A stretch of 64,000 nt of DNA from Streptomyces sp. NBC_01445 (GCF_035918235.1 NZ_CP109485.1:8099001-8163000); one strand, 5' to 3'. Shown: positions 28,039 through 37,432, counted from the stretch's first letter. The notes: generated by a model from the sequence alone, not told the origin. Numbers and translations: made by a program.

Positions 28039-28887
28039 ATGCTGCGCATCGCCGTCCCCAACAAGGGTTCACTGTCAGGACCTGCGTCGGCGATGCTCCA
28101 TGAGGCCGGATACCAGCAGCGCAAGGAGTCCAAGGAGCTCGTCCTCGTCGACCCGGTCAACGAGGTGGAGTTCTTCTACCTCCGGCCCAAGGACATCGCG
28201 ATCTACGTGTCGTCGGGCAAGCTCGACATCGGCATCACCGGCGAGGACCTGCTGATCGACTCCGGCGTCAACGCCGAGGTCATCCTGCCGCTCGGCTTCG
28301 CCCGCTCCACGTTCCGCTTCGCCGCCAAGCCGGGCACCGTCTCCGGTCTCGGGGACCTCGCGGGCAAGACGATCGCCACCTCCTACGAGGGCATCGTCGG
28401 CAAGCACCTCGCCGAGTCCGGCGTCGACGCGTCCGTCGTCCACCTCGACGGCGCCGTCGAGACGGCCATCGAGCTGGGTGTCGCCCAGGTCATCGCGGAC
28501 GTCGTCGAGACCGGCACCTCCCTGCGCAACGCGGGCCTCGAGGTCTTCGGCGAGCCGATCATGAAGTCCGAGGCCGTCGTGATCCGCCGCTGCGGCGCGG
28601 CCGCGGAGGAGCCCAAGGTCCAGCAGTTCCTGCGCCGCCTCCAGGGCGTCCTGGTCGCCAGGACGTACGTGATGATGGACTACGACTGCCGCGCCGAGCA
28701 CCTGGAGCAGGCCGTGGCCCTCACCCCGGGCCTCGAGTCGCCCACGGTCTCGCCGCTGCACAACGAGGGCTGGGTCGCCGTCCGTGCGATGGTCCCCGCC
28801 AAGGACGCCCAGCGCATCATGGACGACCTGTACGAACTCGGCGCGCGGGCCATCCTGACCACGGCCATCCACGCCTGCCGCCTTTGA
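28039..28887 (+). CDS. hisG: ATP phosphoribosyltransferase, long form
   Basis: First and feedback-regulated step of histidine synthesis. The 282 residues include RIAVPNKGSLSGPASAML, DIGITGEDLLIDSG, GKTIATSYEGIV (phosphoribosyl-diphosphate site region) and VADVVETGTSLRNAGL, plus a C-terminal regulatory domain (MMDYDCRAEHLEQA; SPTVSPLHNEGWVAVRAMV) that marks the hexameric long form inhibited by histidine. It starts 73 nt after hisE. Confidence 0.97.
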   Translation: MLRIAVPNKGSLSGPASAMLHEAGYQQRKESKELVLVDPVNEVEFFYLRPKDIAIYVSSGKLDIGITGEDLLIDSGVNAEVILPLGFARSTFRFAAKPGTVSGLGDLAGKTIATSYEGIVGKHLAESGVDASVVHLDGAVETAIELGVAQVIADVVETGTSLRNAGLEVFGEPIMKSEAVVIRRCGAAAEEPKVQQFLRRLQGVLVARTYVMMDYDCRAEHLEQAVALTPGLESPTVSPLHNEGWVAVRAMVPAKDAQRIMDDLYELGARAILTTAIHACRL

Positions 28888-28898
28888 GGACCGCAGTC

Positions 28899-29351
28899 AT
28901 GCCCGAAGTCCCCACGCTGCCCGTCACCTTCCGGCCGGCCCGCACCCGGGCCGTCCTGCTCGGCCTCGGCGGAGCGATGTTCGTCACTCTCACGGCCATC
29001 GCCCTCATGCTGGGCGGCCTCAACCCGGGCGACCGCCTCACCTTCATCTTCACCGGGGCGCTCCTCCTCGGCGGGCTCGTCCTGCTCGCCCGGCCCAAGA
29101 TCGTGGCGGACGACGAGGGCGTCACCGTCGTGAACATCGCCCGCAGCCGCCGCCTGGCCTGGGCGGAGATCGTCCAGGTCACGCTGCGGCCCGGCGACCC
29201 CTGGGTGTTCCTCAACCTCAGCGACGGCACGAGCCTGGCCGCCATGGGCATCCAGCCCGCCATGGCCAAGGAGCGTGCCCTCACCGACGCGCGTGCCCTG
29301 CGCGCCCTCACCGAGGCCCGTTCCACGGCCTCCGGGGAACTTCAGGGCTGA
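28899..29351 (+). CDS. Membrane-anchored bacterial PH-domain protein
   Basis: A 150-residue protein with two transmembrane helices (about residues 23-42 and 48-64) followed by a small beta-rich domain (VADDEGVTVVNIARSRRLAWAEI split over about residues 72-95) typical of bacterial PH domains. Function unknown. It begins immediately after hisG, where it is commonly found in Streptomyces. ATG 28899 is chosen; a TTG overlapping the hisG stop would add five residues. Confidence 0.85.
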   Translation: MPEVPTLPVTFRPARTRAVLLGLGGAMFVTLTAIALMLGGLNPGDRLTFIFTGALLLGGLVLLARPKIVADDEGVTVVNIARSRRLAWAEIVQVTLRPGDPWVFLNLSDGTSLAAMGIQPAMAKERALTDARALRALTEARSTASGELQG

Positions 29352-29352
29352 C

Positions 29353-29431
29353 TCAGGGCCGCACGCCCTGACGCTTCCACCCCTGTCTTGATTAACCTGG
29401 TGGCGGGGCGCGCGCACATCGCCGCCCCGCC
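29353..29431. terminator. Two tandem hairpins in the CNNM leader region
   Basis: TCAGGGC/GCCCTGA (29353-29371, 5-nt loop) and GGCGGGGCG/CGCCCCGCC (29402-29410 with 29423-29431, 12-nt loop). The first probably terminates the his transcript. The second may belong to the CNNM leader. Confidence 0.5.
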
Positions 29432-29582
29432 CCCGACGACGGGTCCGCCAGGGCCCCGGGGGTTTCCTGCTACCCGAGGAGTGACTCCCTCCGGCGATGG
29501 ACGGTTCGTCCTGCAGTACATGCGCCGCCCCCTCCCGACATAGCGCGACCGAATTGCGCGTTGTGTGCGCGGAGGCGGCGGC

Positions 29583-30917
29583 ATGACCATCCCCTTGTTG
29601 CTCCTCGGAGCGGCATTCCTGCTGATCCTGGCCAACGGCTTCTTCGTGGCGGCCGAGTTCGGCCTCGTCACGGTGGAGCGCGCCGACGCCGAGAAGGCAG
29701 CGGCCGACGGCGACCGACGGGCCCGTACCGTCGTGAACGCCCTCAAGGAGCTGTCCTTCCAGCTCTCCGGCACCCAGCTCGGCATCACCATCACCTCGCT
29801 GGTCGTCGGCATGCTCGCCGAACCGGCGCTCGCGACGCTGCTCGCGGGGCCCTTCACCGCCGTCGGCATCCCGGAAGGCGCCGTCGGAGGCGTCTCCGTC
29901 GTCATCGGCATGCTGCTGGCCTCCGCCGTGCAGATGGTGATCGGTGAGCTGGTGCCGAAGAACTGGGCGGTGTCCAAGCCGCTCCAGGTCGCACGGTTCG
30001 TCGCGGGCCCCCAGCACGCGTTCTCGCGCCTCTTCCGGCCCGTGATCGCCCTGCTCAACGCCGTGGCCAACCGCGCCGTACGCGCCCTGGGCGTCGAGCC
30101 CGCCGACGAGCTGGCCTCGGCCCGCACCCCCGGCGAGCTCGTCTCCCTGGCCCGGCACTCCGCACAGGCGGGCACCCTGGAGCAGGACACGGCGGACCTG
30201 TTCGTCCGCACCCTGTCCCTCGGAGAGCTCACCGCCCAGCACGTCATGACGCCGCGCGTGAAGGTCAGCGCGCTCCAGTCCTCGGCGACCGCCGAGGACG
30301 TCGTCAACCTCACACGCGCCACCGGCCTCTCCCGCTTCCCGGTCTACCGCGAGCGGATCGACGAGATCGTCGGCATGGTGCACCTCAAGGACGCCCTCGC
30401 GGTGCCCGCGCACGACCGGCTGCGCACCCCCGTGAGCCGCATCGCCCAGGCCCCGCTGCTCGTCCCGGAGACGCTGCCCGTGCAGCCCCTCCTGGAGCGC
30501 CTGCGCAGTGAGCAGCCCATAGCCGTCGTCGTCGACGAGTACGGCGGCACGGCCGGGGTCGTCACCCTGGAGGACATCGTCGAGGAGCTCGTCGGCGAGG
30601 TCCGCGACGAGCACGACCGCCTCGACCTGCCCGAACTCGCAGTCGCCCCGTCCGAGGACGGCCGCCCCGCGTGGGACGCCGACGGCAGCTGCCGGGTCGA
30701 CATCCTGCGCCGCATAGGACTCGACGTGCCGGAAGGCCCGTACGAGACCGTCGCCGGTCTCGTCGCCGATCTGCTCGGCCGGATCCCCGCGCCCGGCGAC
30801 CGGGCCGAGCTGCCCGGCTGGCGGCTCGCGGTGCGTCAGGTCGACCACTACCGCGCGGAGCGCGTCCGGATCGTCCGGACCGCGGACGCCACCCAGCCGG
30901 CGGAGGCCGCCCGATGA
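29583..30917 (+). CDS. CNNM/CorC-family (hemolysin-like) membrane protein 1
   Basis: A 444-residue protein with a DUF21/CNNM transmembrane domain (FFVAAEFGLVTVERADAEKA; GTQLGITITSLVVGMLAEPA; VIGELVPKNWAVSKP), a CBS pair (about residues 215-335; VMTPRVKVSALQSS, FPVYRERIDEIVGMVHLKDA, VVDEYGGTAGVVTLEDIVEE) and a C-terminal CorC_HlyC domain. The family is linked to Mg2+ or Co2+ transport; the label hemolysin is historical. It overlaps its paralogue by 4 nt. A hairpin-rich 5' region precedes it. Confidence 0.92.
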   Translation: MTIPLLLLGAAFLLILANGFFVAAEFGLVTVERADAEKAAADGDRRARTVVNALKELSFQLSGTQLGITITSLVVGMLAEPALATLLAGPFTAVGIPEGAVGGVSVVIGMLLASAVQMVIGELVPKNWAVSKPLQVARFVAGPQHAFSRLFRPVIALLNAVANRAVRALGVEPADELASARTPGELVSLARHSAQAGTLEQDTADLFVRTLSLGELTAQHVMTPRVKVSALQSSATAEDVVNLTRATGLSRFPVYRERIDEIVGMVHLKDALAVPAHDRLRTPVSRIAQAPLLVPETLPVQPLLERLRSEQPIAVVVDEYGGTAGVVTLEDIVEELVGEVRDEHDRLDLPELAVAPSEDGRPAWDADGSCRVDILRRIGLDVPEGPYETVAGLVADLLGRIPAPGDRAELPGWRLAVRQVDHYRAERVRIVRTADATQPAEAAR

Positions 30918-32011
30918 GCGCCCTCCAGCTCTTCTTCGCCCTGCTCCTCGTGCTGGCCAACGGTTTCTTCGTGGGGGCCGAGTTCGCCCTCGTCTCCGTG
31001 CGCCGCAGCCAGATCGAGCCCATCGACAACAACCGGGCCCGCCAGGTCCTGTACGGCCTGGAGCACCTGCCGCAGATGATGGCGGCGGCCCAGTTCGGCA
31101 TCACCGTCTGCTCCTTGACGCTCGGCGCGGTCGCCGAGCCGACGGTCGCCCATCTGCTGGAGCCGCTCTTCGAGGCGATGCACCTGCCCGAGGGAATGAT
31201 CCACCCCCTCGGCTACGTGATCGCGCTCGCCGCCGTCGTCAGCCTCCACCTCGTCATCGGCGAGATGGTCCCGAAGAATCTCGCGATGGCGGCGCCGGAG
31301 AAGGCCGCGCTGTGGTTCAGCCCCGGCCTCGTCGCCTTCGCCCGGCTGTGCCGGCCGGTCACCGTCGCCCTCGGCGCCTGTGCCCGGCTCGTGCTCAAGC
31401 TGTTCGGGGTCGAGCCGCGGGACGAGGTCGAGGCGGTCTTCACCAGCGTGCAGCTCGGCCGTCTCGTCGAGGACTCCGGACAGGCGGGGCTCCTCGAACC
31501 AGAGGCGCAGGAACGCCTGGAGGACGCCCTGGAGCTGGGCTCGCGCCCGGTCACCGACGTCCTGCTCGACCGGTCGTCCCTCGTCACGGTCGGCCCCTCG
31601 GTCACCCCGGGCCAGGTCATCGAGCTGACGGGCCGTACGGGCTACTCCCGCTTCCCCGTCTGCGCGGAGGGGGGTGCCTTCATGGGCTATCTGCATGTGA
31701 AGGACGTCCTCGACCTGATCGACTCCGCGGACCACGACCGCGCGGTGCCGCAGCAGATCTGGCGTCCCATGACGACGCTGCGCGCCGAACTCCCGCTCGA
31801 CGACGCCCTGACGGTGATGCGCCGCGCCGCGACGCACCTCGCGCAGGTCGCCGACGCCTCGGGCCGGGTCCTCGGCCTGGTCGCCCTGGAGGACGTCCTG
31901 GAGATGCTCGTCGGCGAGGTCCGTGACCCCGCGCACCGGGACGCTCCGGCGCCCGGGGCAAGGGTCGCGGAGCCGCGGGCCGAGGCGCCGGAGGAGGCGC
32001 TGGCCGGCTGA
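30914..32011 (+). CDS. CNNM/CorC-family membrane protein 2
   Basis: A 365-residue paralogue of the previous gene, with the same CNNM membrane domain (FFVGAEFALVSVRRSQIEPI; AAAQFGITVCSLTLGAVAEP; VIGEMVPKNLAMAAP) and CBS pair (FPVCAEGGAFMGYLHVKDVL; VLGLVALEDVLEMLVGEV) but without the C-terminal CorC_HlyC domain, ending in an Ala/Glu-rich tail. The ATGA overlap suggests equal expression, and the two may form a heterodimeric metal transporter. A bidirectional terminator follows. Confidence 0.92.
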   Translation: MSALQLFFALLLVLANGFFVGAEFALVSVRRSQIEPIDNNRARQVLYGLEHLPQMMAAAQFGITVCSLTLGAVAEPTVAHLLEPLFEAMHLPEGMIHPLGYVIALAAVVSLHLVIGEMVPKNLAMAAPEKAALWFSPGLVAFARLCRPVTVALGACARLVLKLFGVEPRDEVEAVFTSVQLGRLVEDSGQAGLLEPEAQERLEDALELGSRPVTDVLLDRSSLVTVGPSVTPGQVIELTGRTGYSRFPVCAEGGAFMGYLHVKDVLDLIDSADHDRAVPQQIWRPMTTLRAELPLDDALTVMRRAATHLAQVADASGRVLGLVALEDVLEMLVGEVRDPAHRDAPAPGARVAEPRAEAPEEALAG

Positions 32012-32024
32012 CAGGCGCACACGG

Positions 32025-32060
32025 CGAAGGGGCGGGTCCCGGATCGGGCCCGCCCCTTCG
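32025..32060. terminator. Bidirectional terminator
   Basis: CGAAGGGGCGGG (32025-32036) pairs perfectly with CCCGCCCCTTCG (32049-32060), between the convergent CNNM and AAA genes. Confidence 0.85.
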
Positions 32061-32065
32061 TCATG

Positions 32066-33940
32066 TCACATCGCGGACGGATCCTGGGGCCCGCGCCCCG
32101 AGAGGACCTCACCGTACGCCTGCATCAGATCGGGCAGCCGCAGTGTCGACAGGTCGTCCCGCGTCGGCGTCGTCGTGTATCCCGTCAGCCGCAGGTCCCG
32201 GTAGGCGCACGACTTCTCGTACAGCGTCCGCAGGAAGCGGCCGTTGCCGAGCTCGTCGATCCAGCCCTGGTCGACGACGTGCCCGCTGATGGAGCGCAGC
32301 TCGTCGAGGGCCTCCTCGTCCCACACGTCACCGTTCTCCGCGGCGAGCACCTCGCCGATCGCGGTGAGTTCGAGGGGCCGGTACGAGGGGAAGTCGACCC
32401 GCGTCGTGAAGCGCGAGGACAGTCCGGGGTTCGCCGCGAGGAGGCGGTCCATGCCCTCCGGGTAGCCCGCGAGGATCACCACCAGGTGGTCCCGGTTGTC
32501 CTCGGCGCGCTTCAGGAGCACCTGGAGCGCCTCGTCGCCGTACGCGTCTCCCTTGCCATAGCCCGAGTTCGACAGGGCGTACGCCTCGTCGACGAAGAGG
32601 ACGCCGCCGATGGCCGAGTCGATCAGTTCGTTCGCCTTCACGGCCGTCTGGCCCAGATACTCGCCGACCAGGTCGGCACGCTGGGCCTCCACGAGATGGT
32701 CGCCGCCGAGCAGCCCGAGCGCGTAGAAGACGCGGCCCAGGATGCGGGCCACGGTGGTCTTGCCGGTGCCGGAGGGGCCCGAGAAGACGAAGTGCCGTTT
32801 CGGCGGCTGCACGGGCAGGCCCTGCCCGGCCCGCAGGCGCGCCATGTTGAGCTGCGCCGACAGTGCCTTGACCTGTCGCTTCACGGGTTCCAGGCCGACC
32901 ATCCGCTCCAGCTCGGCGAGTGCCTCCTCGAGGAGCGCCGGGTCGGCGGGCCCGGCGGGCAGCTGCGGCGTGATCGGTACGACGGCCTTCTCGCGGACCG
33001 CGTCGGTCTCGGCCGGCACCGCGCCGGGCGGCGGCAGATCGGGCTCGCTCACCTTCAGGTCCCGGCCGTCGCCCTCGTACAGCGGGTCCATCGACTCGGA
33101 GCCGTCCAGCACATCCTGGCCGAGCCCGGTCATGGTGAGGGGACTGAGGTCGGTGCCGTCGCCGAAGTCGCCGTAGCCGTCGCCCTCGGCGATGGCCGCG
33201 AGGCGGGCCGAGGTGTCCATGAAGGCGGGGTCCACGCGGTGCACGGCCCGGTACAGGGGGAGCGCGGCGGCGGAGCGGCCGGTGCCCTCGTGCGCGCGGG
33301 CCAGCCAGTAGCGCAGCTCCTTGCGCTGGGGCTGCTCGCTCCGGCAGCGCATCAGCGCTGCGGACAGCAGCGGCTCGGCCTGCCCGTACATCTCCAGGCG
33401 CACCCGGGCCATTCCGCCGAAGAGCCCGGCCTCGATGCCGAGGAGCCCGTCGTCGAGCAGCGGATCGGTATGCCGGACCAGCTGCTCCCAGTCCTTGACG
33501 AGGTAGGCGCGGCAGGCGTGCAGGAACCGCACCTGCGGATCGGCGTCCACGCGCGGCAGCGTCGCCAACGCCCCGTCCAGGTCCGGGACATGGCGCCCGT
33601 CGAGCCAGTGCGACGCGTGTGCAAGGAGCAGATCGCGCGGCCGCTCCAGGACGGGCTGCACCCACCAGCCCAGCCAGTACCAGGAGTTGAGAGTGCGCCG
33701 GTGCCGGGTGCGCTGCTCGCCGAACCGGTCGCGGTGCCGGAACATGCGCAGCAGCGCCGTCGTCGTGTCGATGCGTAACGCGTGCAGCCCCAGCCAGCCG
33801 TCGGCCATGCCGGGATCCATCCGGACCGCGGCCCGGAACTCCTCCTCGGCCTGCGGATAGGCGCCCATGGTGTAGGCGTCCACGCCACGCACCCAGGCGA
33901 GGTCGGCCGGGCCGGGCGAGCCCTGTGTGCCGAAGTCCAT
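32066..33940 (-). CDS. AAA+ ATPase of the CbxX/CfqX-EccA type with N-terminal TPR-like region
   Basis: A 624-residue cytoplasmic protein. Residues 1 to about 270 are helical and TPR-like (YPQAEEEFRAAVRMDPGMADGW), followed by an acidic linker and a CbbX/EccA-type AAA+ domain from about 350: Walker A FSGPSGTGKTTVARILG, Walker B GGVLFVDEAYALSNS, then LVVILAGYPEGMDRLLAANP and SRF(T)TRVDFPSY. This architecture matches EccA of type VII secretion systems, but no other type VII gene is in the window, so it may act as a general remodelling ATPase. ATG 33940 has GGGGGA upstream. Confidence 0.88.
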   Translation of the reverse strand: MDFGTQGSPGPADLAWVRGVDAYTMGAYPQAEEEFRAAVRMDPGMADGWLGLHALRIDTTTALLRMFRHRDRFGEQRTRHRRTLNSWYWLGWWVQPVLERPRDLLLAHASHWLDGRHVPDLDGALATLPRVDADPQVRFLHACRAYLVKDWEQLVRHTDPLLDDGLLGIEAGLFGGMARVRLEMYGQAEPLLSAALMRCRSEQPQRKELRYWLARAHEGTGRSAAALPLYRAVHRVDPAFMDTSARLAAIAEGDGYGDFGDGTDLSPLTMTGLGQDVLDGSESMDPLYEGDGRDLKVSEPDLPPPGAVPAETDAVREKAVVPITPQLPAGPADPALLEEALAELERMVGLEPVKRQVKALSAQLNMARLRAGQGLPVQPPKRHFVFSGPSGTGKTTVARILGRVFYALGLLGGDHLVEAQRADLVGEYLGQTAVKANELIDSAIGGVLFVDEAYALSNSGYGKGDAYGDEALQVLLKRAEDNRDHLVVILAGYPEGMDRLLAANPGLSSRFTTRVDFPSYRPLELTAIGEVLAAENGDVWDEEALDELRSISGHVVDQGWIDELGNGRFLRTLYEKSCAYRDLRLTGYTTTPTRDDLSTLRLPDLMQAYGEVLSGRGPQDPSAM

Positions 33941-34373
33941 CACGTCCCCCACAAACCGTGCCCCCGTGGTGCGCCGCCGGGCCGGTGCCCGCCGGCTCCT
34001 GCGCCGAACCGATGTGCTGTGGACGGGAGTTGTCACGGTACGGGCCGCGAGCCGTCCGTAGGCCGCACCGAAAGGCATCGTACCTGCGCAGGAGTCGTCG
34101 GCCGAGGGCGCCGCAGGGCCGGATCCAAGGCGGACGGCGCAGGTGGAGGCGGGGCCGGACGGTGACCGAGGGTGAACGAAGCGGGGCTCACCGCACCCCT
34201 GAAAGGGTGAACAGGGCAGAACGAAGCCCCCGATCACGGGGGAACAACCGGGGGCTTCGCGTCTGCGGGCGACCCCGTAAGGCCGCACATTCAGAACGTA
34301 AGTCCTGTACGGCCCCTCGGTCAAGCCGAGTTGAGGCACTCGCGGAAACTGGCGGAAGGCGTCTCGGGAGCGT
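33941..34373. other. Gene-free stretch with an isolated hairpin
   Basis: No convincing gene. It contains direct GGGTGAAC repeats (about 34170 and 34204) and a perfect 11-bp hairpin (CGAAGCCCCCG 34222-34232, CGGGGGCTTCG 34249-34259), which probably terminates the leftward kinase transcript. On the minus strand a TACGAT -10-like hexamer lies near 34080, but no good -35 accompanies it. Confidence 0.5.
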
Positions 34374-35015
34374 TCAGCGCGCTGCCGACGGCCCCTCACG
34401 GTGAGTGACGGAAGGCGTCGAAAGTCCGGTCCCGGGAGGCATCTGACGTGCCTCGTAGCCCTCCGGACACTCTCGTACCAATGTCTGAGCGAAGGGGCGC
34501 GAGGGGTCGTCGGCGAAGTGCGCGCGCTCCGCACGGATCCAGCCGTCCCAGAACTCCCTCTGCGCCGGTCCGTCCCGTCGCCGCCCCCGTTCCCAGGACG
34601 CCTCCTCGGGTGTGTCCATCCACAACAGTCCCGCCAGGAAAGGCCGTACGGCCCGCCGGCCCGCGCCCACGCCCTCCATCAGGACCACCGGCGCGGGCGC
34701 CAGAGCGCGTGGGGCGCCGAAGCTCCGGGCGTTCCAGTCGTACGGCTCGTACCGGGCGCTCTCGCCGCGGGAGAGCGGATCGATGACCTGCTCGCGCAGC
34801 CGCGCCGTCCAGTCGAAGAGGGCGTCGTGGCTGGCGAGATCGTCGAGGTGCAGGACGGGCGCCTGCCCGAGCGCCCCGGCGAGCCGGGCGGCGAACGTCG
34901 ACTTGCCGGAGCCCGCGTGGCCGTCGACGGCGACCAGCCGGACCGGGCCGCAGGAGGGCGGCAGGGCCCGCAGGGTCGCGGCGAGCCGGGGGAGCGGGAG
35001 GTGCTGGAAGGTCAT
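34374..35015 (-). CDS. Uridine kinase-like P-loop NTPase
   Basis: A 213-residue soluble protein with a Walker A motif (LVAVDGHAGSGKSTFAARLA) and a following acidic switch (VLHLDDLASHDALFDW) typical of the uridine kinase/phosphoribulokinase group; VVLMEGVGAGRRAVRPF is the third conserved element. It probably phosphorylates a nucleoside or small alcohol; the substrate is not evident. ATG 35015 starts the conserved region; upstream frame extension to 35090 looks non-coding. Confidence 0.8.
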   Translation of the reverse strand: MTFQHLPLPRLAATLRALPPSCGPVRLVAVDGHAGSGKSTFAARLAGALGQAPVLHLDDLASHDALFDWTARLREQVIDPLSRGESARYEPYDWNARSFGAPRALAPAPVVLMEGVGAGRRAVRPFLAGLLWMDTPEEASWERGRRRDGPAQREFWDGWIRAERAHFADDPSRPFAQTLVRECPEGYEARQMPPGTGLSTPSVTHREGPSAAR

Positions 35016-35216
35016 CGCCCGCAAGGGTACGGGAGGTACCCGGCCGGTTTCCCGCGCGCCGCCGCAGGTCATGCCAGTGGTACAGGCCAATATTGGTAGC
35101 GATGACCGGCCCGGAAACGCTGGTGGAAGTCAGCGGGTACCGGCCATAGTTGGCGCACTGTCGTGCACCTCACCCGCCCCTTTACGGATATCTCGTCGAC
35201 TGGGGGAGCCCCGCCC

Positions 35217-36584
35217 ATGACCCGACCCGAACCTCTGTCCCGCAGAACCCTGCTCACCGCCGCCGCGGCCACCGCGGGCGCAGCGGCGCTCGCCACGACG
35301 GCGGGCACCGCCGTCGCCGGCACCGGCGCCCCGGCGCGCACTCACGCGGCCCCGCGCCTCGTGGACAACCACGCCTGGACCTCGCACTCGGACTGGCGCT
35401 CCGGAACGGCGGCCGGCACCCGCGCGGTCGCCGGGTCCCGCCCCGGGCTCACGCTCGCGACCCCCGAGGGCCGCACCGACTACACGGATCCGCACACGGG
35501 CAAGACCGCCACCTGGGAGTACGGCCGGTGGACCTCCCCGGCGCACCGCCTGTCGGTGCCCGCCACGGAGGTCATCGCCTCCTGGAACGCGCGGACACCG
35601 GCCGGTACCTGGATCCAGATCGAGCTCCAGGGCACTTACTCCGACGGCGCGGCGACGCCCTGGTACGTGATGGGCCGCTGGGCCGCGGGTGACCAGGACA
35701 TCCGGCGGACCTCCGTCGACGACCAGTCGGACGGCAAGTCCAGTATCTGGACGGACACCTTCGCCATCGACGACGCGGCCTCGGGCCTGCGCCTCGTCTC
35801 GTACCGCCTGCGGCTGACCCTGTACCGCGCGCCGGGCTCCAAGGCATCGCCCCTCGTGTGGCGGCTCGGGGCCATGGGCTCCGACGTGCCCGACCGCTTC
35901 TCGGTCCCGGCCTCGAAGCCGGGGCTCGCCAAGGAGCTGTCCGTTCCGCGCTACTCGCAGAGCATCCACGCGGGCCAGTACCCCGAGTACGACAACGGCG
36001 GCGAGGCCTGGTGCAGCCCCACCTCCTCGCAGATGATCGTCGAGTACTGGGGCCGCGAGCCCTCGTCGGACGACCTCTCCTGGGTCAACCCGGACTACAC
36101 GGACCCGCAGGTCTGCCACGCGGCCCGCTTCACGTACGACTACCAGTACGAGGGCTGCGGCAACTGGCCCTTCAACGCGGCCTACGCGTCGACGTACAAG
36201 GACCTCCAGGGAGTCGTCACGCGGCTCGGTTCGCTCGGTGACCTGGAGACCCTGATCGCGGCGGGGATCCCGGCCATAACGTCGCAGTCGTTCCTCAAGG
36301 AGGAGCTGACAGGCGCGGGTTACGGGACGTCCGGACACCTCATGACGGTGATCGGCTTCACCGCGGACGGTGACGTGATCGCCAACGACCCGGCGTCGCC
36401 GAGCGACACGGCCGTGCGCCGCGTCTACAAGCGGGCCGAGTGGGAGAAAATCTGGCTGCGTACCAAGAGGTACAACGCCAGTGGCAGCGTCGTGTCCGGC
36501 ACCGGCGGCGTCTGCTACCTGTACTTCCCGGCCCACCCGACCCCGAAGCAGCGCCGCGCGCTCGAGGCGGTCGGCGTCCGCTGA
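35217..36584 (+). CDS. Exported C39-family cysteine peptidase
   Basis: A 455-residue protein with a twin-arginine-like leader (LSRRTLLTAAAATAGAAALA, with SRRTLL). A beta-rich N-terminal half (about residues 50-230) precedes a papain-like C39 domain: EAWCSPTSSQMIVEYWG has the catalytic Cys, GTSGHLMTVIGFTADGD the His and VIANDPASPS the Asp. Secreted C39-2 peptidases are common in Streptomyces; the substrate is unknown. ATG 35217 is chosen because the leader begins there. A strong terminator follows. Confidence 0.88.
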   Translation: MTRPEPLSRRTLLTAAAATAGAAALATTAGTAVAGTGAPARTHAAPRLVDNHAWTSHSDWRSGTAAGTRAVAGSRPGLTLATPEGRTDYTDPHTGKTATWEYGRWTSPAHRLSVPATEVIASWNARTPAGTWIQIELQGTYSDGAATPWYVMGRWAAGDQDIRRTSVDDQSDGKSSIWTDTFAIDDAASGLRLVSYRLRLTLYRAPGSKASPLVWRLGAMGSDVPDRFSVPASKPGLAKELSVPRYSQSIHAGQYPEYDNGGEAWCSPTSSQMIVEYWGREPSSDDLSWVNPDYTDPQVCHAARFTYDYQYEGCGNWPFNAAYASTYKDLQGVVTRLGSLGDLETLIAAGIPAITSQSFLKEELTGAGYGTSGHLMTVIGFTADGDVIANDPASPSDTAVRRVYKRAEWEKIWLRTKRYNASGSVVSGTGGVCYLYFPAHPTPKQRRALEAVGVR

Positions 36585-36591
36585 GGAACCT

Positions 36592-36630
36592 GCCACGGCC
36601 CCTCCCCGCGCGACAGGGAGGGGCCGTGGC
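36592..36630 (+). terminator. Terminator after the C39 peptidase
   Basis: A perfect 15-bp stem (GCCACGGCCCCTCCC 36592-36606; GGGAGGGGCCGTGGC 36616-36630) with a 9-nt loop. Confidence 0.8.
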
Positions 36631-36711
36631 GTGCCGCGATGACTTCTGCCGCCGCGCCCGGTCTGCCGTAGACGTGGAGAGTTGGGTGACAGCTCCCGAG
36701 AGGAGACCGCG

Positions 36712-37203
36712 ATGCGGCAGCGGAACACCAACCACCCCGCCCTGCGCCGGCTCGACCCGCTGGTCGGGCACTGGCACATGTACGCGCTGGTGGACGATGT
36801 GCCGGGCGGCCGGCTCGGGCCCGTCCGCTCCGTCCACGAGTGGACGGACGACGGCGGATTCCTCGTCCAGCGCGCCGACCTCGACCCCGGGGCCGCCCTC
36901 GACATGCCCGATCTCTGGCGGGAGAACCTGCCCTTCCCCACCGTCTCGCTCACCGGCTACGACGACACGGACGAGCAGTTCACGATGCTGTATGCCGACG
37001 GCCGCGGCGTGTCCCGCGTCTACGGGCTGAGCCTCACCGACGGCGAACTGCGGATGTGGCGCGCGGCTCCCGGCTTCCACCAGCGCTTCTCCGCCCGCTT
37101 CGACGGGAGTGGCGACGCCCTCGCCGGCGCGTGGGAGCGCTCGGAGGACGGAGAGGCGTGGGTGAAGGACTTCGGGGTGCTCTACGAGCGGATCAGCCCG
37201 TGA
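36712..37203 (+). CDS. DUF1579-like lipocalin-type protein of unknown function
   Basis: A 163-residue protein without signal peptide. It starts LRRLDPLVGHWHMYALVDDV, with the G-x-W of a lipocalin-like barrel, and continues through alternating strands (GGFLVQRADLD, FTMLYADGRGVSRVYGLSL, ELRMWRAAPGFHQRFSARF) to EAWVKDFGVLYERI. This is the pattern of small ligand-binding barrels annotated as DUF1579-like. ATG 36712 has GAGAGGAG 6 nt upstream. Confidence 0.75.
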   Translation: MRQRNTNHPALRRLDPLVGHWHMYALVDDVPGGRLGPVRSVHEWTDDGGFLVQRADLDPGAALDMPDLWRENLPFPTVSLTGYDDTDEQFTMLYADGRGVSRVYGLSLTDGELRMWRAAPGFHQRFSARFDGSGDALAGAWERSEDGEAWVKDFGVLYERISP

Positions 37204-37432
37204 CCGGATGCGCGACCCAGCCCGGGTGCCTGGGAGTGGCGGGCTGCGAGACCGGTCCCGTCAGGGCGGCCGGCATCGGCCCGGGCACTGCCCCGGTGTC
37301 ACCGATGTGAAGCGGACGACGCCACGGCGTAGTTGTGCGTGACCAAGCTCTCGCCCACAACCGGCCGAGGCGGTGGCATGGTGGACGGGTCAGTGGGGGG
37401 ATGCCACTGCCGGACGACCTCAGCGAGATGCC

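Noticed and set aside
29432..29582. Manganese (yybP-ykoY) or magnesium (M-box) riboswitch before the CNNM genes
   Set aside because: The conserved GGGGAGTAGC-type or M-box core sequences are not present; only generic hairpins are seen.
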